Part shown: positions 45,361 to 53,070 of the stretch, one piece after another
How the letters are laid out: each line of letters opens with the position of its first letter
Numbering within the stretch: the stretch's first letter is position 1
From: Pseudovibrio sp947494035
Lineage (GTDB): Bacteria > Pseudomonadota > Alphaproteobacteria > Rhizobiales > Stappiaceae
NCBI GenBank assembly: GCA_947494035.1
Contig: CANLTN010000003.1
Span: 265,479 to 329,478 of the forward strand
Reading direction: 5' to 3'
DNA length: 64,000 bases
Position numbers and translations under genes: made by a program
Notes under the pieces: generated by a model
Seen by the model: the letters and a program-made list of their open reading frames with translations, nothing else
Databases searched by the model: none
Told to the model about the DNA's origin: nothing

Positions 45361-45813
45361 ATGCGCGCGCGCGCTCTACCGTTCATTGCAATCTTTGCTG
45401 TCTTCTCTACTGGACTGACATCCCCATTAGTAGCCAACACAGAAACCGAGCAAACCTCACGACATGTCGCCATCTCCGAGCTCAAAATGCAGGACGGATC
45501 CGTGGACACCTCCCTCTGCACACAGCGCTATGGCAACGGCTACACAGTCTCCCCCTCCGTGGCTGCACCAAGACGTATCTTCATGAGCGATATGGGCCAT
45601 ACCATAACACTGGTCGACCGAAGCGAAATCTTGGGACATGGCATTTTTGCTCAGCACAACCGGTTCACGATGACCTTCCCGAGTGAGGACTCAGAAGAGG
45701 CTCAAGTCACCCAGTTCGTAACAGGGCTGATTGGCGACAACACCTACAGCGGCGTTTTCTCAGACGGCACCTGCGCTGGCAAAGTCACAGCAAGCCCATG
45801 GACAATACCGTGA
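45361..45813 (+). CDS. Small exported protein, copy 1 of a four-member tandem family
   Basis: A 150-residue protein that I do not recognise. A signal peptide (L-P-F-I-A-I-F-A-V-F) ends near residue 25. The mature part has C53 in L-C-T-Q-R-Y-G-N-G-Y-T-V-S-P and C138 in Y-S-G-V-F-S-D-G-T-C-A-G, with a middle of alternating hydrophobic residues suggesting beta strands (F-T-M-T-F-P). The two cysteines probably form a disulfide. Similar genes follow at 46013, 47311 and 47802. AAGGA precedes the ATG. It begins about 120 bases after the gltA terminator, so it is transcribed on its own. Confidence 0.85.
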   Translation: MRARALPFIAIFAVFSTGLTSPLVANTETEQTSRHVAISELKMQDGSVDTSLCTQRYGNGYTVSPSVAAPRRIFMSDMGHTITLVDRSEILGHGIFAQHNRFTMTFPSEDSEEAQVTQFVTGLIGDNTYSGVFSDGTCAGKVTASPWTIP

Positions 45814-45866
45814 AGCCCATAAGCAAGCCCATGCAGTTTGAGAACCAGCAACCACCGATGCCACAA

Positions 45867-45902
45867 GGTTTTGCTCAAACCCATGAAGGTTAGAGCAAAA
45901 TC
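45867..45902 (+). repeat. Inverted repeat between family copies 1 and 2
   Basis: GGTTTTGCTC pairs with GAGCAAAATC over a loop of 16 bases, 54 bases after copy 1. It may fold as a transcript-end hairpin; there is no T run. Confidence 0.4.
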
Positions 45903-46012
45903 CACTAAGCGGCACTAACGCAACTGTTCGCAAAGCGTGCGCCAGAAACACAAGCCGCTAAAGATTACGGGATGAAAGGTGGGAGGCAACAAGGTTATAA
46001 ATGGGAGTGTTT

Positions 46013-46498
46013 ATGCGTCATAAGAGTCAAACGTGCTTGATCATCATTCTCACACTCATCATGGGAATGTCGGGGCCCGCCTACGCCCAGCTCATCCATC
46101 GCGACAATCGCGCAAATCCCTTCACCGACATGAAACGCCTCTCCAGCGCCCGCCAAATCTCTATCGACAAGCTGAAACCATTGTCGGAAACGGTGGACAT
46201 GGAATTCTGTCTAGAACGCTATGGGACAGGATATACGGTCTCCCCCGACCCCAACGGTAACAGCAGCGAGTTTGTCACCGACAAAGGGCATAAATTTCAC
46301 CTCTACGCCCGCACTGAGCAGCGCGAGGGCAATATTTACGCCGAACACTCCGAGATTCTCGCTATTTTCCCAAATGAGCCGGACAATGAAGTGGATATCA
46401 CCCAGTTCATCTCCGGTATCTTGAACTCGGAAGTATACAGCGGCGTCTTCTCGGATGGGGACTGTGCGGGAACATTCTCTATCGTCGGTGTCCAATAA
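46013..46498 (+). CDS. Small exported protein, copy 2 of a four-member tandem family
   Basis: A 161-residue relative of the gene at 45361. The signal peptide (C-L-I-I-I-L-T-L-I-M-G-M) ends at A-Y-A-Q near residue 25. The family signatures are C66 in F-C-L-E-R-Y-G-T-G-Y-T-V-S-P-D and C151 in Y-S-G-V-F-S-D-G-D-C-A-G. The middle repeats the pattern D-K-G-H, then F-x-L, I-Y-A-E-H and I-F-P-N-E. It shares T-V-S-P and C-A-G with copy 1 only, so these two form one subgroup. ATG 46013 has GGGAG five bases ahead; an ATG four codons earlier is less likely. The function is unknown. Confidence 0.85.
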   Translation: MRHKSQTCLIIILTLIMGMSGPAYAQLIHRDNRANPFTDMKRLSSARQISIDKLKPLSETVDMEFCLERYGTGYTVSPDPNGNSSEFVTDKGHKFHLYARTEQREGNIYAEHSEILAIFPNEPDNEVDITQFISGILNSEVYSGVFSDGDCAGTFSIVGVQ

Positions 46499-46521
46499 TC
46501 CCGCACCGTATTCACGCTCGA

Positions 46522-46986
46522 CTAAGCACTCAGGTCAAGGCACTTGTTGACAACATCCGCACTGGTCTTGTAGCTGCGAAACCCAATAGACTCGTAGTAA
46601 CCAAGCGCTTCCGGATTCGATGCACCGATCCTCGCATCAATCTTCTCAAGACCAGCCTTTTTCGCCGCCTCAAGCGTTACTGCAAATAGCATCCGCCCCA
46701 CACCGCGGCGCGCAGCACTGGCACGCACATGCGTCCCGATAATGCCCCAGCCCACCGGCAAATCGTAGATATTACCAGCGGATGCCCTTTTCAGGATCTG
46801 CAGACCAAGGATAGTCCCATCTTCGCCTTCCACCAGTGTGCACCGAATGTTATCTGCGTGGGAAATATATTGAGAGCGCACAAACTCCTCATCGCTTGGC
46901 AACTTGCGTTTTCCGAGCGCAACAAGCTCCTGCAAGAAGCCACTGATCTCCGCCGCATCATCCAAAACTGCTTCTCTGGTTTTCAT
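46522..46986 (-). CDS. GNAT-family N-acetyltransferase
   Basis: A 154-residue cytoplasmic acetyltransferase with the acetyl-CoA motif V-R-A-S-A-A-R-R-G-V-G-R-M-L-F (motif A, R/Q-x-x-G-x-G/A) and the closing N-P-E-A-L-G-Y-Y-E-S-I-G-F typical of GNATs. The substrate is unknown. The frame is open 45 codons further upstream, but those residues have no family character, and MKTREAVLDDA is the natural start. It is the only minus-strand gene within the tandem family block, dividing copies 1-2 from copies 3-4. Confidence 0.88.
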   Translation of the reverse strand: MKTREAVLDDAAEISGFLQELVALGKRKLPSDEEFVRSQYISHADNIRCTLVEGEDGTILGLQILKRASAGNIYDLPVGWGIIGTHVRASAARRGVGRMLFAVTLEAAKKAGLEKIDARIGASNPEALGYYESIGFRSYKTSADVVNKCLDLSA

Positions 46987-47310
46987 CAAGACATCAAACT
47001 CCGTAACGTACCCGCAGCGACCCCCAAATGACGCCAGAACGCGGCAGGCAGACATAAACAATAGCCAAATACAATGACCGGAAGAGTAGCACCACCACCA
47101 TGGGTCATCAGCATTTATCACCCGTCAAACTTATAGTTTTCACCAAGGTTTATGCGTAGTGCATTAGAAACTGGCTAAACCCGCCAGCCCCCAAAAAACC
47201 GATTTTTTATCCTAAAGAAAGTCAAAGCAAAACAGGAACATCTACGTTAACGCTGCCCCATTACAGTTGGTGTGGCATCAGGCCCGAAAAGGAATAGGTA
47301 GCGGCACCCA
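46987..47310. other. Non-coding gap before family copy 3
   Basis: About 320 bases between the divergent GNAT gene and copy 3. It should hold both promoters. No repeat, RNA gene or clear promoter pair was recognised. Confidence 0.4.
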
Positions 47311-47766
47311 ATGAAGAAATTTCTCATTTCGGCGGCAAGTCTTGGCGCTCTGGCACTGACATATGCCAGCCCCGCAGCAATGGCCGATGAACACGACGTA
47401 GCCAGTGATAACGAATCCGTCACTTTCTCCGAGCTGACACTAGCCGATGGAGCGCCCGATGATGGCACCTGCGCAGAGCGCTACGGGACCGACTATAGGA
47501 CCACCGGCAATGCGGAGAACACCCTGGAGCAAACCCACAACACCACGGTAGATGGCCATGACATCGTCATATCCTCAACTGGCGGCACTATTGGAGATGG
47601 AATCCTGTCTATCGAGAACGAGTACGAGATCACCTTCCCCAATGACCAGAATAAAGAGCCCATTGAAGTGAAAGTCTTCGCCACCGGCCTGTTCGGCAGC
47701 GGATCAGCCTCTGGGGTTTTCTCGGACGGCACATGCCGCGGCAAGGTCATAATACACGCAGAATAA
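47311..47766 (+). CDS. Small exported protein, copy 3 of a four-member tandem family
   Basis: A 151-residue member of the same unrecognised family. The signal peptide MKKFLISAASLGALAL ends near A-M-A-D at residue 25. Signatures are F-S-E-L-T-L-A-D-G-A-P-D-D-G-T-C (C54)-A-E-R-Y-G and A-S-G-V-F-S-D-G-T-C (C142)-R-G-K-V. The middle has G-H-D-I-V-I-S, G-G, I-L-S-I-E-N-E-Y-E-I-T-F-P. It is much closer to copy 4 than to copies 1 and 2. Copy 4 starts 35 bases after it, so the two probably share a transcript. Periplasmic or secreted location is inferred from the signal. Confidence 0.87.
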   Translation: MKKFLISAASLGALALTYASPAAMADEHDVASDNESVTFSELTLADGAPDDGTCAERYGTDYRTTGNAENTLEQTHNTTVDGHDIVISSTGGTIGDGILSIENEYEITFPNDQNKEPIEVKVFATGLFGSGSASGVFSDGTCRGKVIIHAE

Positions 47767-47801
47767 AACCGATAACCAACCATTTCTGGATGGATAAAAC
47801 G

Positions 47802-48257
47802 ATGAAACCACTCTTGTTTGCAACCATCAGCATCTTCACACTTGCCATCACCAGCACGTCTGCACTTGCGGTTGCTCAAAGGTTGGGCCCCGGCAACAAG
47901 GCAATCACGTTCTCGGAAGTAGCCCGAACCGATGGCGCTCCCGATGACGGCACCTGCGCATCCCGCTACGGCGAAGGCTTCACCACCATCGACCATCCAG
48001 ACTCCACCGATAGCGCCTTAAAGCGCAGTACAGACAAAGGACACGACATTCTGGTGACCTCAATCGGTGGCAGCGTCAGCGGCGGCATCTTCTCCATTGT
48101 CAACGAATACGAGATCACTTTCCCGGAGGACGAAACCAACACACCCGTTGAAGTGAAGCTTGCAGCAACCGGTCTGGTCGGATCACAGGAAGCCACTGGC
48201 GTCTTTTCCGACGGAACATGCCGCGGCAACTTCCATATCGAGGTCGAGAGCGACTGA
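47802..48257 (+). CDS. Small exported protein, copy 4 of a four-member tandem family
   Basis: A 151-residue protein very like copy 3. The signal peptide MKPLLFATISIFTLAI ends near A-L-A-V. Signatures are F-S-E-V-A-R-T-D-G-A-P-D-D-G-T-C (C52)-A-S-R-Y-G and A-T-G-V-F-S-D-G-T-C (C140)-R-G-N-F; the middle again reads I-V-N-E-Y-E-I-T-F-P-E-D. The frame is open 23 codons upstream, overlapping copy 3, but the signal peptide fixes the start here or at ATG 47790. A terminator hairpin follows at once. Confidence 0.86.
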   Translation: MKPLLFATISIFTLAITSTSALAVAQRLGPGNKAITFSEVARTDGAPDDGTCASRYGEGFTTIDHPDSTDSALKRSTDKGHDILVTSIGGSVSGGIFSIVNEYEITFPEDETNTPVEVKLAATGLVGSQEATGVFSDGTCRGNFHIEVESD

Positions 48258-48265
48258 GCAGGAAG

Positions 48266-48301
48266 AAACAAAGGCCCAACACTCAAGTCAGGCCTTTGTT
48301 T
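48266..48301. terminator. Bidirectional terminator between the tandem family and lpxB
   Basis: AAACAAAGGCC and GGCCTTTGTTT pair perfectly over a 14-base loop, 9 bases after copy 4. It can also end the long minus-strand lpx transcript after lpxB. Confidence 0.75.
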
Positions 48302-48446
48302 AAAAGCACATATCATCGAAGATCGAAAACCCGGCGCGCGCTAAGACCGCAGCACACCATGCCGTAAAGCACCACACAGGCACAAAGCCGGTTACGGTTA
48401 ATATTCAGTAGGTTGCATAGCTTTCATAAACCAGCGTATAAACGAC

Positions 48447-49643
48447 TTAATCTGAAATTCCAGCTGTTTTAAGGATAATGCGTGCAGCTTTTCCTGCCTG
48501 ACTTTCCCCTTCAGGCAGACGCATCTTTTCATCAATGCGCGCAAATGCATCCAGCTGGGCCCTGCGTTTCGGTGTGTCGGAAAGCAGCTCAAGCACCGCC
48601 TGACTGAGCGTCTCCGGATTGGCTTCTTCCTCAATATATTCTTTGATGCTGTGATCTCCCAGCACCAGGTTAGGCAGTACAATGGTGTCCACCGTGATAA
48701 ATTTCATGAACCGGTTGACCTGCTTAAACCGCCGGAAGAACCAGTCCAGTTTGTAGGCAATCACCATCGGAACACCGGCAATGGCCAGTTCCAGTGAAAC
48801 CGTACCACTGGCCGCAAGTGCAGCGTTCGCACGGCGCAGCGCAGCAAATTTCTCCGCCTCACCCGTCACAATACGCGGCTGCACCTTCCAGGACTTCACC
48901 CCCTCACGAATGCGCTGCTCCTGATGCGGCACCGCCGGAATGGTCACCTCCACATCCGGGTCTTGCGCGCAGATAAGCGCAACGGCCTGACCGAACGGCT
49001 CCAGCAAACGCGAAACCTCGCTGGCTCTGGACCCCGGCAGAACCACCAGTTGCTTTTTACCTTCACCAAGCGGCGCGCGCTCTCCCTCCGCTGGACGCAG
49101 CTCGGAAAGGCGCTCAATGAGCGGATGGCCAACATACTCGCAGGGCGGCCCGCCAAGGCGCTCATGCGCAGCTGGCTCAAACGGCAGCAGGGCAAGCAAC
49201 TGATCAACGTAAACGGCCATTTTCTTGGCCCGCCCCGGACGCCACGCCCAAACAGACGGGCTCACGTAGTCCACCACAGGAATATGCGGTGCTTTCTTGC
49301 GCACCCGCTTGGCAACACTATGAGTAAAATCAGGGGAGTCGATAATGAGCAGCAAATCAGGCTGCTCTGCAATCACCGCATCAACGGTCTGATGTACACG
49401 CCGGATGATTGTCGGCAACCGCTCCAACACAGCTGTAATGCCCATCACCGCAATATCCTGCAGTGGGAAGATGGACTGAACGCCCTGAGCCGCCATCCGC
49501 TCGCCGCCAAGACCGCAGACCTGAAGGCGTTCACCAATCAGTGCGCTTAAGGACTTGATGACTTCCGCGCCAAGCTGGTCCCCAGACTCTTCACCAACAA
49601 CAAAAAAGACCTTGAAGGGCTTTGCAGCTTCCGTGTCGTTCAT
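48447..49643 (-). CDS. lpxB: Lipid-A-disaccharide synthase LpxB
   Basis: Joins lipid X and UDP-2,3-diacylglucosamine to form the lipid A disaccharide on the inner face of the membrane. The 398-residue GT-B protein opens with V-G-E-E-S-G-D-Q-L-G and has D-S-P-D-F, Y-V-S-P-S-V-W-A-W, L-L-P-F-E, G-H-P-L and L-P-G-S-R-A-S-E-V. It is three bases after lpxI, so coupling is likely, and it is the last gene of the lpx run. Confidence 0.97.
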   Translation of the reverse strand: MNDTEAAKPFKVFFVVGEESGDQLGAEVIKSLSALIGERLQVCGLGGERMAAQGVQSIFPLQDIAVMGITAVLERLPTIIRRVHQTVDAVIAEQPDLLLIIDSPDFTHSVAKRVRKKAPHIPVVDYVSPSVWAWRPGRAKKMAVYVDQLLALLPFEPAAHERLGGPPCEYVGHPLIERLSELRPAEGERAPLGEGKKQLVVLPGSRASEVSRLLEPFGQAVALICAQDPDVEVTIPAVPHQEQRIREGVKSWKVQPRIVTGEAEKFAALRRANAALAASGTVSLELAIAGVPMVIAYKLDWFFRRFKQVNRFMKFITVDTIVLPNLVLGDHSIKEYIEEEANPETLSQAVLELLSDTPKRRAQLDAFARIDEKMRLPEGESQAGKAARIILKTAGISD

Positions 49644-49646
49644 GAG

Positions 49647-50516
49647 TTACTGATCACCTATTTCAAAGTCCTCGCCGCGCGTACAACCATAAAGGAAGAC
49701 ACCCAGCTCATTACAAAGACGCTCAACCTCGTCCCGATGAACAACCAATACCCGCCCAGCCTCAACACAAACGCCCTTTAACTGGGCCTCAGACGCTTTT
49801 TTGATAGTTTGTGGCCCAATGGTCGGCATATCAAGCCGCAAGTCCTGCTGGGGCTTAGAGCACTTCACAAGCACACCTGCCGCCCCCTTGGCGCGCACTC
49901 GTCCATTAGCGCGTAAGCCAGCAACACGTTCAAGCATGGCATCGGTACCTTCAGCACCTTCAACCGCCACAACACGTTTACCAACGGCGATTGCACCCTG
50001 CCCAATATCCAATCGGCCAACGGCGTCTACCGCCTCAATGGCAAATTTCATGGCTGTTAAAGCCTTGCCGTCGGGCTTTGGCCCTGCCACGTGTCCAGGA
50101 CTTGCAACCAACCCCGGAGCCACTTCATGCGCACCAACCACTTGCAGTCCCTCTCGCTCAAATAATCCCGCAACCTTCACCAGCAGATGATCATCCCCGC
50201 TAACAAGGGCAGAAATTACGCGCGGCAACCGCCACAGCGTTCCAAAATCAAGCCGCATCGAAAAAAAATCCGGCCTCTTTTGCACCGCGCCGATGAAAAC
50301 AACCTCACGCACACCTTCGGATTTCAGCGTTGCGTACAACTTTCCCCACTGACCCCAGCCAATTTCGACAGGGTCAAACACAGAAAGGGAGGCATCCGCC
50401 TCCCCCTTGATTGCGATGGTTACAACATCGCGCCCTTGTTCCATAGCCGATCGAACGACTATTCCGGGCAGATCGCCACCACCAGCAATCACGGCAATAG
50501 GTGCCTGTTTCACCAT
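49647..50516 (-). CDS. lpxI: UDP-2,3-diacylglucosamine pyrophosphatase LpxI
   Basis: Hydrolyses UDP-2,3-diacylglucosamine to lipid X and UMP. The 289-residue protein is the LpxI (DUF1009) form, which replaces LpxH in alphaproteobacteria. It begins I-A-V-I-A-G-G-G-D-L-P and contains I-G-A-V-Q-K-R-P and the C-terminal M-P-T-I-G-P-Q-T-I with V-E-A-G-R-V-L-V. Position between lpxA and lpxB supports the call. Confidence 0.95.
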   Translation of the reverse strand: MVKQAPIAVIAGGGDLPGIVVRSAMEQGRDVVTIAIKGEADASLSVFDPVEIGWGQWGKLYATLKSEGVREVVFIGAVQKRPDFFSMRLDFGTLWRLPRVISALVSGDDHLLVKVAGLFEREGLQVVGAHEVAPGLVASPGHVAGPKPDGKALTAMKFAIEAVDAVGRLDIGQGAIAVGKRVVAVEGAEGTDAMLERVAGLRANGRVRAKGAAGVLVKCSKPQQDLRLDMPTIGPQTIKKASEAQLKGVCVEAGRVLVVHRDEVERLCNELGVFLYGCTRGEDFEIGDQ

Positions 50517-50533
50517 GAACTCAACACAGATCC

Positions 50534-51334
50534 TTAATCACCGTTATTGCGCGGGGTACAGAACCGGCGCTTTTCATCTCCAAGCATGAACGATGTCATC
50601 GTCTGCACACTTTCAAACTCAGCGTATTTACCTCGTACAGCTTCTGCACGAGAACGCAGTGTACCCTCTTCTCCGTTGAAGACTTCCTTATACGCACCAC
50701 GCAGGGCGTGGATTTCTTCGCGGGAAAAGTTTCTGCGCTTCAAACCAATCAGGTTCAAGCCAGCAAGACGAGCCCGGTCACCAATAACAGAACCGTAAGG
50801 GATCACATCAAACTCAACACCAGTCAAACCGCCAACAATAGAATGCGCACCGATCCGGCACCACTGGCGCACGGCAGACAGACCGCCAAAGATCACATGA
50901 TCTTCAACCTCAACATGCCCACCAAGCGTCGCGTTGTTTGCCATGATGATATGATTACCCAAAAGACAATCATGCCCCACATGAGAGCCCATCATGAACA
51001 GGCCGCCATGACCAATGCGTGTCACACCGCCACCACCGGCAGTACCCGGGTTCATTGTTGAATGTTCACGGATCTGGTTGTCTTCACCAATTTCCAAAAG
51101 CGTGTCTTCACCGGCATACTTCAGATCCTGCGGCTGATGCCCCAGGCTGGCAAACGGAAAAACCTTGGTTCGTGCACCAATAGTTGTCCGACCGGCAATC
51201 ACAACGTGAGAAACAAGCTCTACTTCATCGCCAAGTGTAACCCTGGGCCCCACCATGCAGTAGGGACCGATCTTGACACTCTCGCCAAGTACGGCCCCAT
51301 CCTCGATAATCGCGGTGGGATGAATCTGTGGCAT
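50534..51334 (-). CDS. lpxA: UDP-N-acetylglucosamine acyltransferase LpxA
   Basis: First step of lipid A synthesis: transfers a 3-hydroxyacyl group from acyl carrier protein to UDP-GlcNAc. The 266-residue product is a left-handed beta-helix trimer type with hexapeptides from I-H-P-T-A-I-I-E-D-G-A-V-L-G onward, catalytic histidine in G-S-H-V-G-H-D-C and a helical tail. ATG 51334 has GAGG seven bases ahead; the frame is open four codons more. It follows fabZ by 8 bases. Confidence 0.96.
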   Translation of the reverse strand: MPQIHPTAIIEDGAVLGESVKIGPYCMVGPRVTLGDEVELVSHVVIAGRTTIGARTKVFPFASLGHQPQDLKYAGEDTLLEIGEDNQIREHSTMNPGTAGGGGVTRIGHGGLFMMGSHVGHDCLLGNHIIMANNATLGGHVEVEDHVIFGGLSAVRQWCRIGAHSIVGGLTGVEFDVIPYGSVIGDRARLAGLNLIGLKRRNFSREEIHALRGAYKEVFNGEEGTLRSRAEAVRGKYAEFESVQTMTSFMLGDEKRRFCTPRNNGD

Positions 51335-51342
51335 TAAGGACC

Positions 51343-51819
51343 TCAAATCGGCTTATCGGCATCGACAAGCATCGCGCTGACTTCAGCTTCAGCAACCTTC
51401 TGGCCATCGACCATAGCAACACCTTCAAACTTCCAGATGTTTCCACGCTTTTTGATCTTCTTCACATGATAGCGAACCTGATCCCCAGGAACCACAGGCT
51501 TGCGGAACTTACACTTATCAATGGTCATGAAGTAGACATAGGTCGGCGTATAGTTTTCAAGGGCATTGACGCAAAGAGCACCAGCAGTCTGAGCCATCCC
51601 TTCGATAAGCAACACGCCCGGCATCACAGGCTGACTAGGAAAATGACCCTGAAAATGAGGCTCATTTATGGTTACATTTTTAATGCCAATACCAGAATCG
51701 TCGCCGTCCATCTCGATAATACGGTCAATCATTACAAACGGGTAACGATGGGGCAAAAGCTCCATAACCCGCATGATATCAGCTGAATCCAGTGTGTTTG
51801 TCTCTACATCACTCATCAT
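51343..51819 (-). CDS. fabZ: 3-hydroxyacyl-ACP dehydratase FabZ
   Basis: Dehydrates 3-hydroxyacyl-ACP in fatty acid elongation and competes with LpxA and LpxD for the same acyl substrates, which may explain why it sits between their genes. The 158-residue hot-dog fold shows L-P-H-R-Y-P-F-V-M-I-D-R, active-site histidine and glutamate in H-F-P-S-Q-P-V-M-P-G-V-L-L-I-E-G-M-A-Q and K-F-R-K-P-V-V-P-G-D. Two adjacent ATG codons could start it. Confidence 0.97.
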   Translation of the reverse strand: MMSDVETNTLDSADIMRVMELLPHRYPFVMIDRIIEMDGDDSGIGIKNVTINEPHFQGHFPSQPVMPGVLLIEGMAQTAGALCVNALENYTPTYVYFMTIDKCKFRKPVVPGDQVRYHVKKIKKRGNIWKFEGVAMVDGQKVAEAEVSAMLVDADKPI

Positions 51820-51938
51820 AATGCCTCAGTAATTTCAGGTTGACTGGCACCAGTTGCCTCGTATAGCGCGAGGACAAACCTTCCACATTCACCAGCCAAT
51901 CCAGTTAATTATCAGTATAACGTCCCGGGACGAACCCG

Positions 51939-53003
51939 CTAGTTATTGTCTTCCTTGGCAACCAGACGGAGAAGTGCAGTTTCTTCTCTCATCCACTGGC
52001 GGATCGGCCGTGCAGGAAAACCACCATAGCGCCCGCCGGCTGCTAGGTCATCTCGCACAACACTCATACCTGCAACCTGAGCACCTTGTCCAATACGAGC
52101 ATGACCGTTAACGCCAGCTTTACCGCCAAGCGCCACGTAATCCTCAAGGGTTGAACTTCCGGAGATCCCAACCTGGGAAACGATGACACAATGCTTGCCG
52201 ATATTAACGTTGTGACCAATCTGAACCTGATTATCAATCTTGGTCCCATCGCCCACAACCGTATCGCGGTTCGCACCACGGTCTATACAGGTGCCAGCGC
52301 CGATTTCAACATCATTTCCTATCACAACCCGGCCCAACTGTGGAACCTTGAGATGTCCACCGGCACCCATCGCAAAACCAAATCCGTCCTGCCCAAGGCA
52401 AACGCCAGGATGGATAATCACACGGTCACCAAGCACAGAATGCTGAACGCTCGTGTTTGCACCAATAGAGCAATCTTCACCCAATTGGCAATTCATGGCA
52501 ATCACAGCATTAGGGCCGATGCGCGTTCCGGCTCCAACAACCACGTTGGTACCAACGACAGCACCAGCTTCAACAACAACACCTTCACCCAGCTGCGCAC
52601 TCTCTTCCACATACGCACGCGGGCTGACAGAACTCTCTAAAGTCGCCGAAAGCGGTCGCAGACCTTCAGGATAAAGCTTAGCCAGAACTAGCGCCAGCGA
52701 ACGATACGGGTCTTTAGCCAATAGTGGAATGACACCTTCTGGCACCTTTGCCAGATACTTCTTGCCGACAAGACAGGCCGTTGCCGTCGAAGCCTCAAGT
52801 TGGTCCCGATATTTAGGGTTATCGATAAAGACCAGTGTTCCAGGGCCACCTTCATCCAGAGGGGCCACACCAGAAATGATCTGCTCACTGTCACCGCGAA
52901 CAATCTCTGCCCCAGCCCACTCAGCAATCTCTCTGACTGTTACCTTCTGAGCATCTGGGAAGAAAACCGGATTAACTTCGGATTGTTTTGATGTTTCTGT
53001 CAT
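51939..53003 (-). CDS. lpxD: UDP-3-O-acyl-glucosamine N-acyltransferase LpxD
   Basis: Third lipid A step: adds the amide-linked 3-hydroxyacyl chain. The 354-residue protein has an N-terminal uridine-binding domain (T-L-V-F-I-D-N-P-K-Y) and a left-handed beta-helix with hexapeptides; the catalytic histidine lies in Q-I-G-H-N-V-N-I-G. The C-terminal helix ends E-E-T-A-L-L-R-L. It follows bamA, with a terminator-like hairpin between. Confidence 0.96.
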   Translation of the reverse strand: MTETSKQSEVNPVFFPDAQKVTVREIAEWAGAEIVRGDSEQIISGVAPLDEGGPGTLVFIDNPKYRDQLEASTATACLVGKKYLAKVPEGVIPLLAKDPYRSLALVLAKLYPEGLRPLSATLESSVSPRAYVEESAQLGEGVVVEAGAVVGTNVVVGAGTRIGPNAVIAMNCQLGEDCSIGANTSVQHSVLGDRVIIHPGVCLGQDGFGFAMGAGGHLKVPQLGRVVIGNDVEIGAGTCIDRGANRDTVVGDGTKIDNQVQIGHNVNIGKHCVIVSQVGISGSSTLEDYVALGGKAGVNGHARIGQGAQVAGMSVVRDDLAAGGRYGGFPARPIRQWMREETALLRLVAKEDNN

Positions 53004-53013
53004 AGGATCCTAC

Positions 53014-53050
53014 AAAAAAAATCGGCCGCCGAGGGGTTCGGCGACCGATT
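53014..53050 (-). terminator. Intrinsic terminator between bamA and lpxD
   Basis: On the minus strand AATCGGTCGCCG and CGGCGGCCGATT pair (one mismatch) over a seven-base loop, followed by TTTTTTT. It lies 20 bases after the bamA stop. Read-through or a separate lpxD promoter would be needed downstream. Confidence 0.85.
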
Positions 53051-53070
53051 ATAATCATATTTTGATCAGA

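Noticed and set aside
45361..48257. Toxin-antitoxin or phage-defence cassette made by the small tandem genes
   Set aside because: All four have export signals and none resembles a toxin, antitoxin or nuclease; tandem secreted paralogues do not fit that layout.
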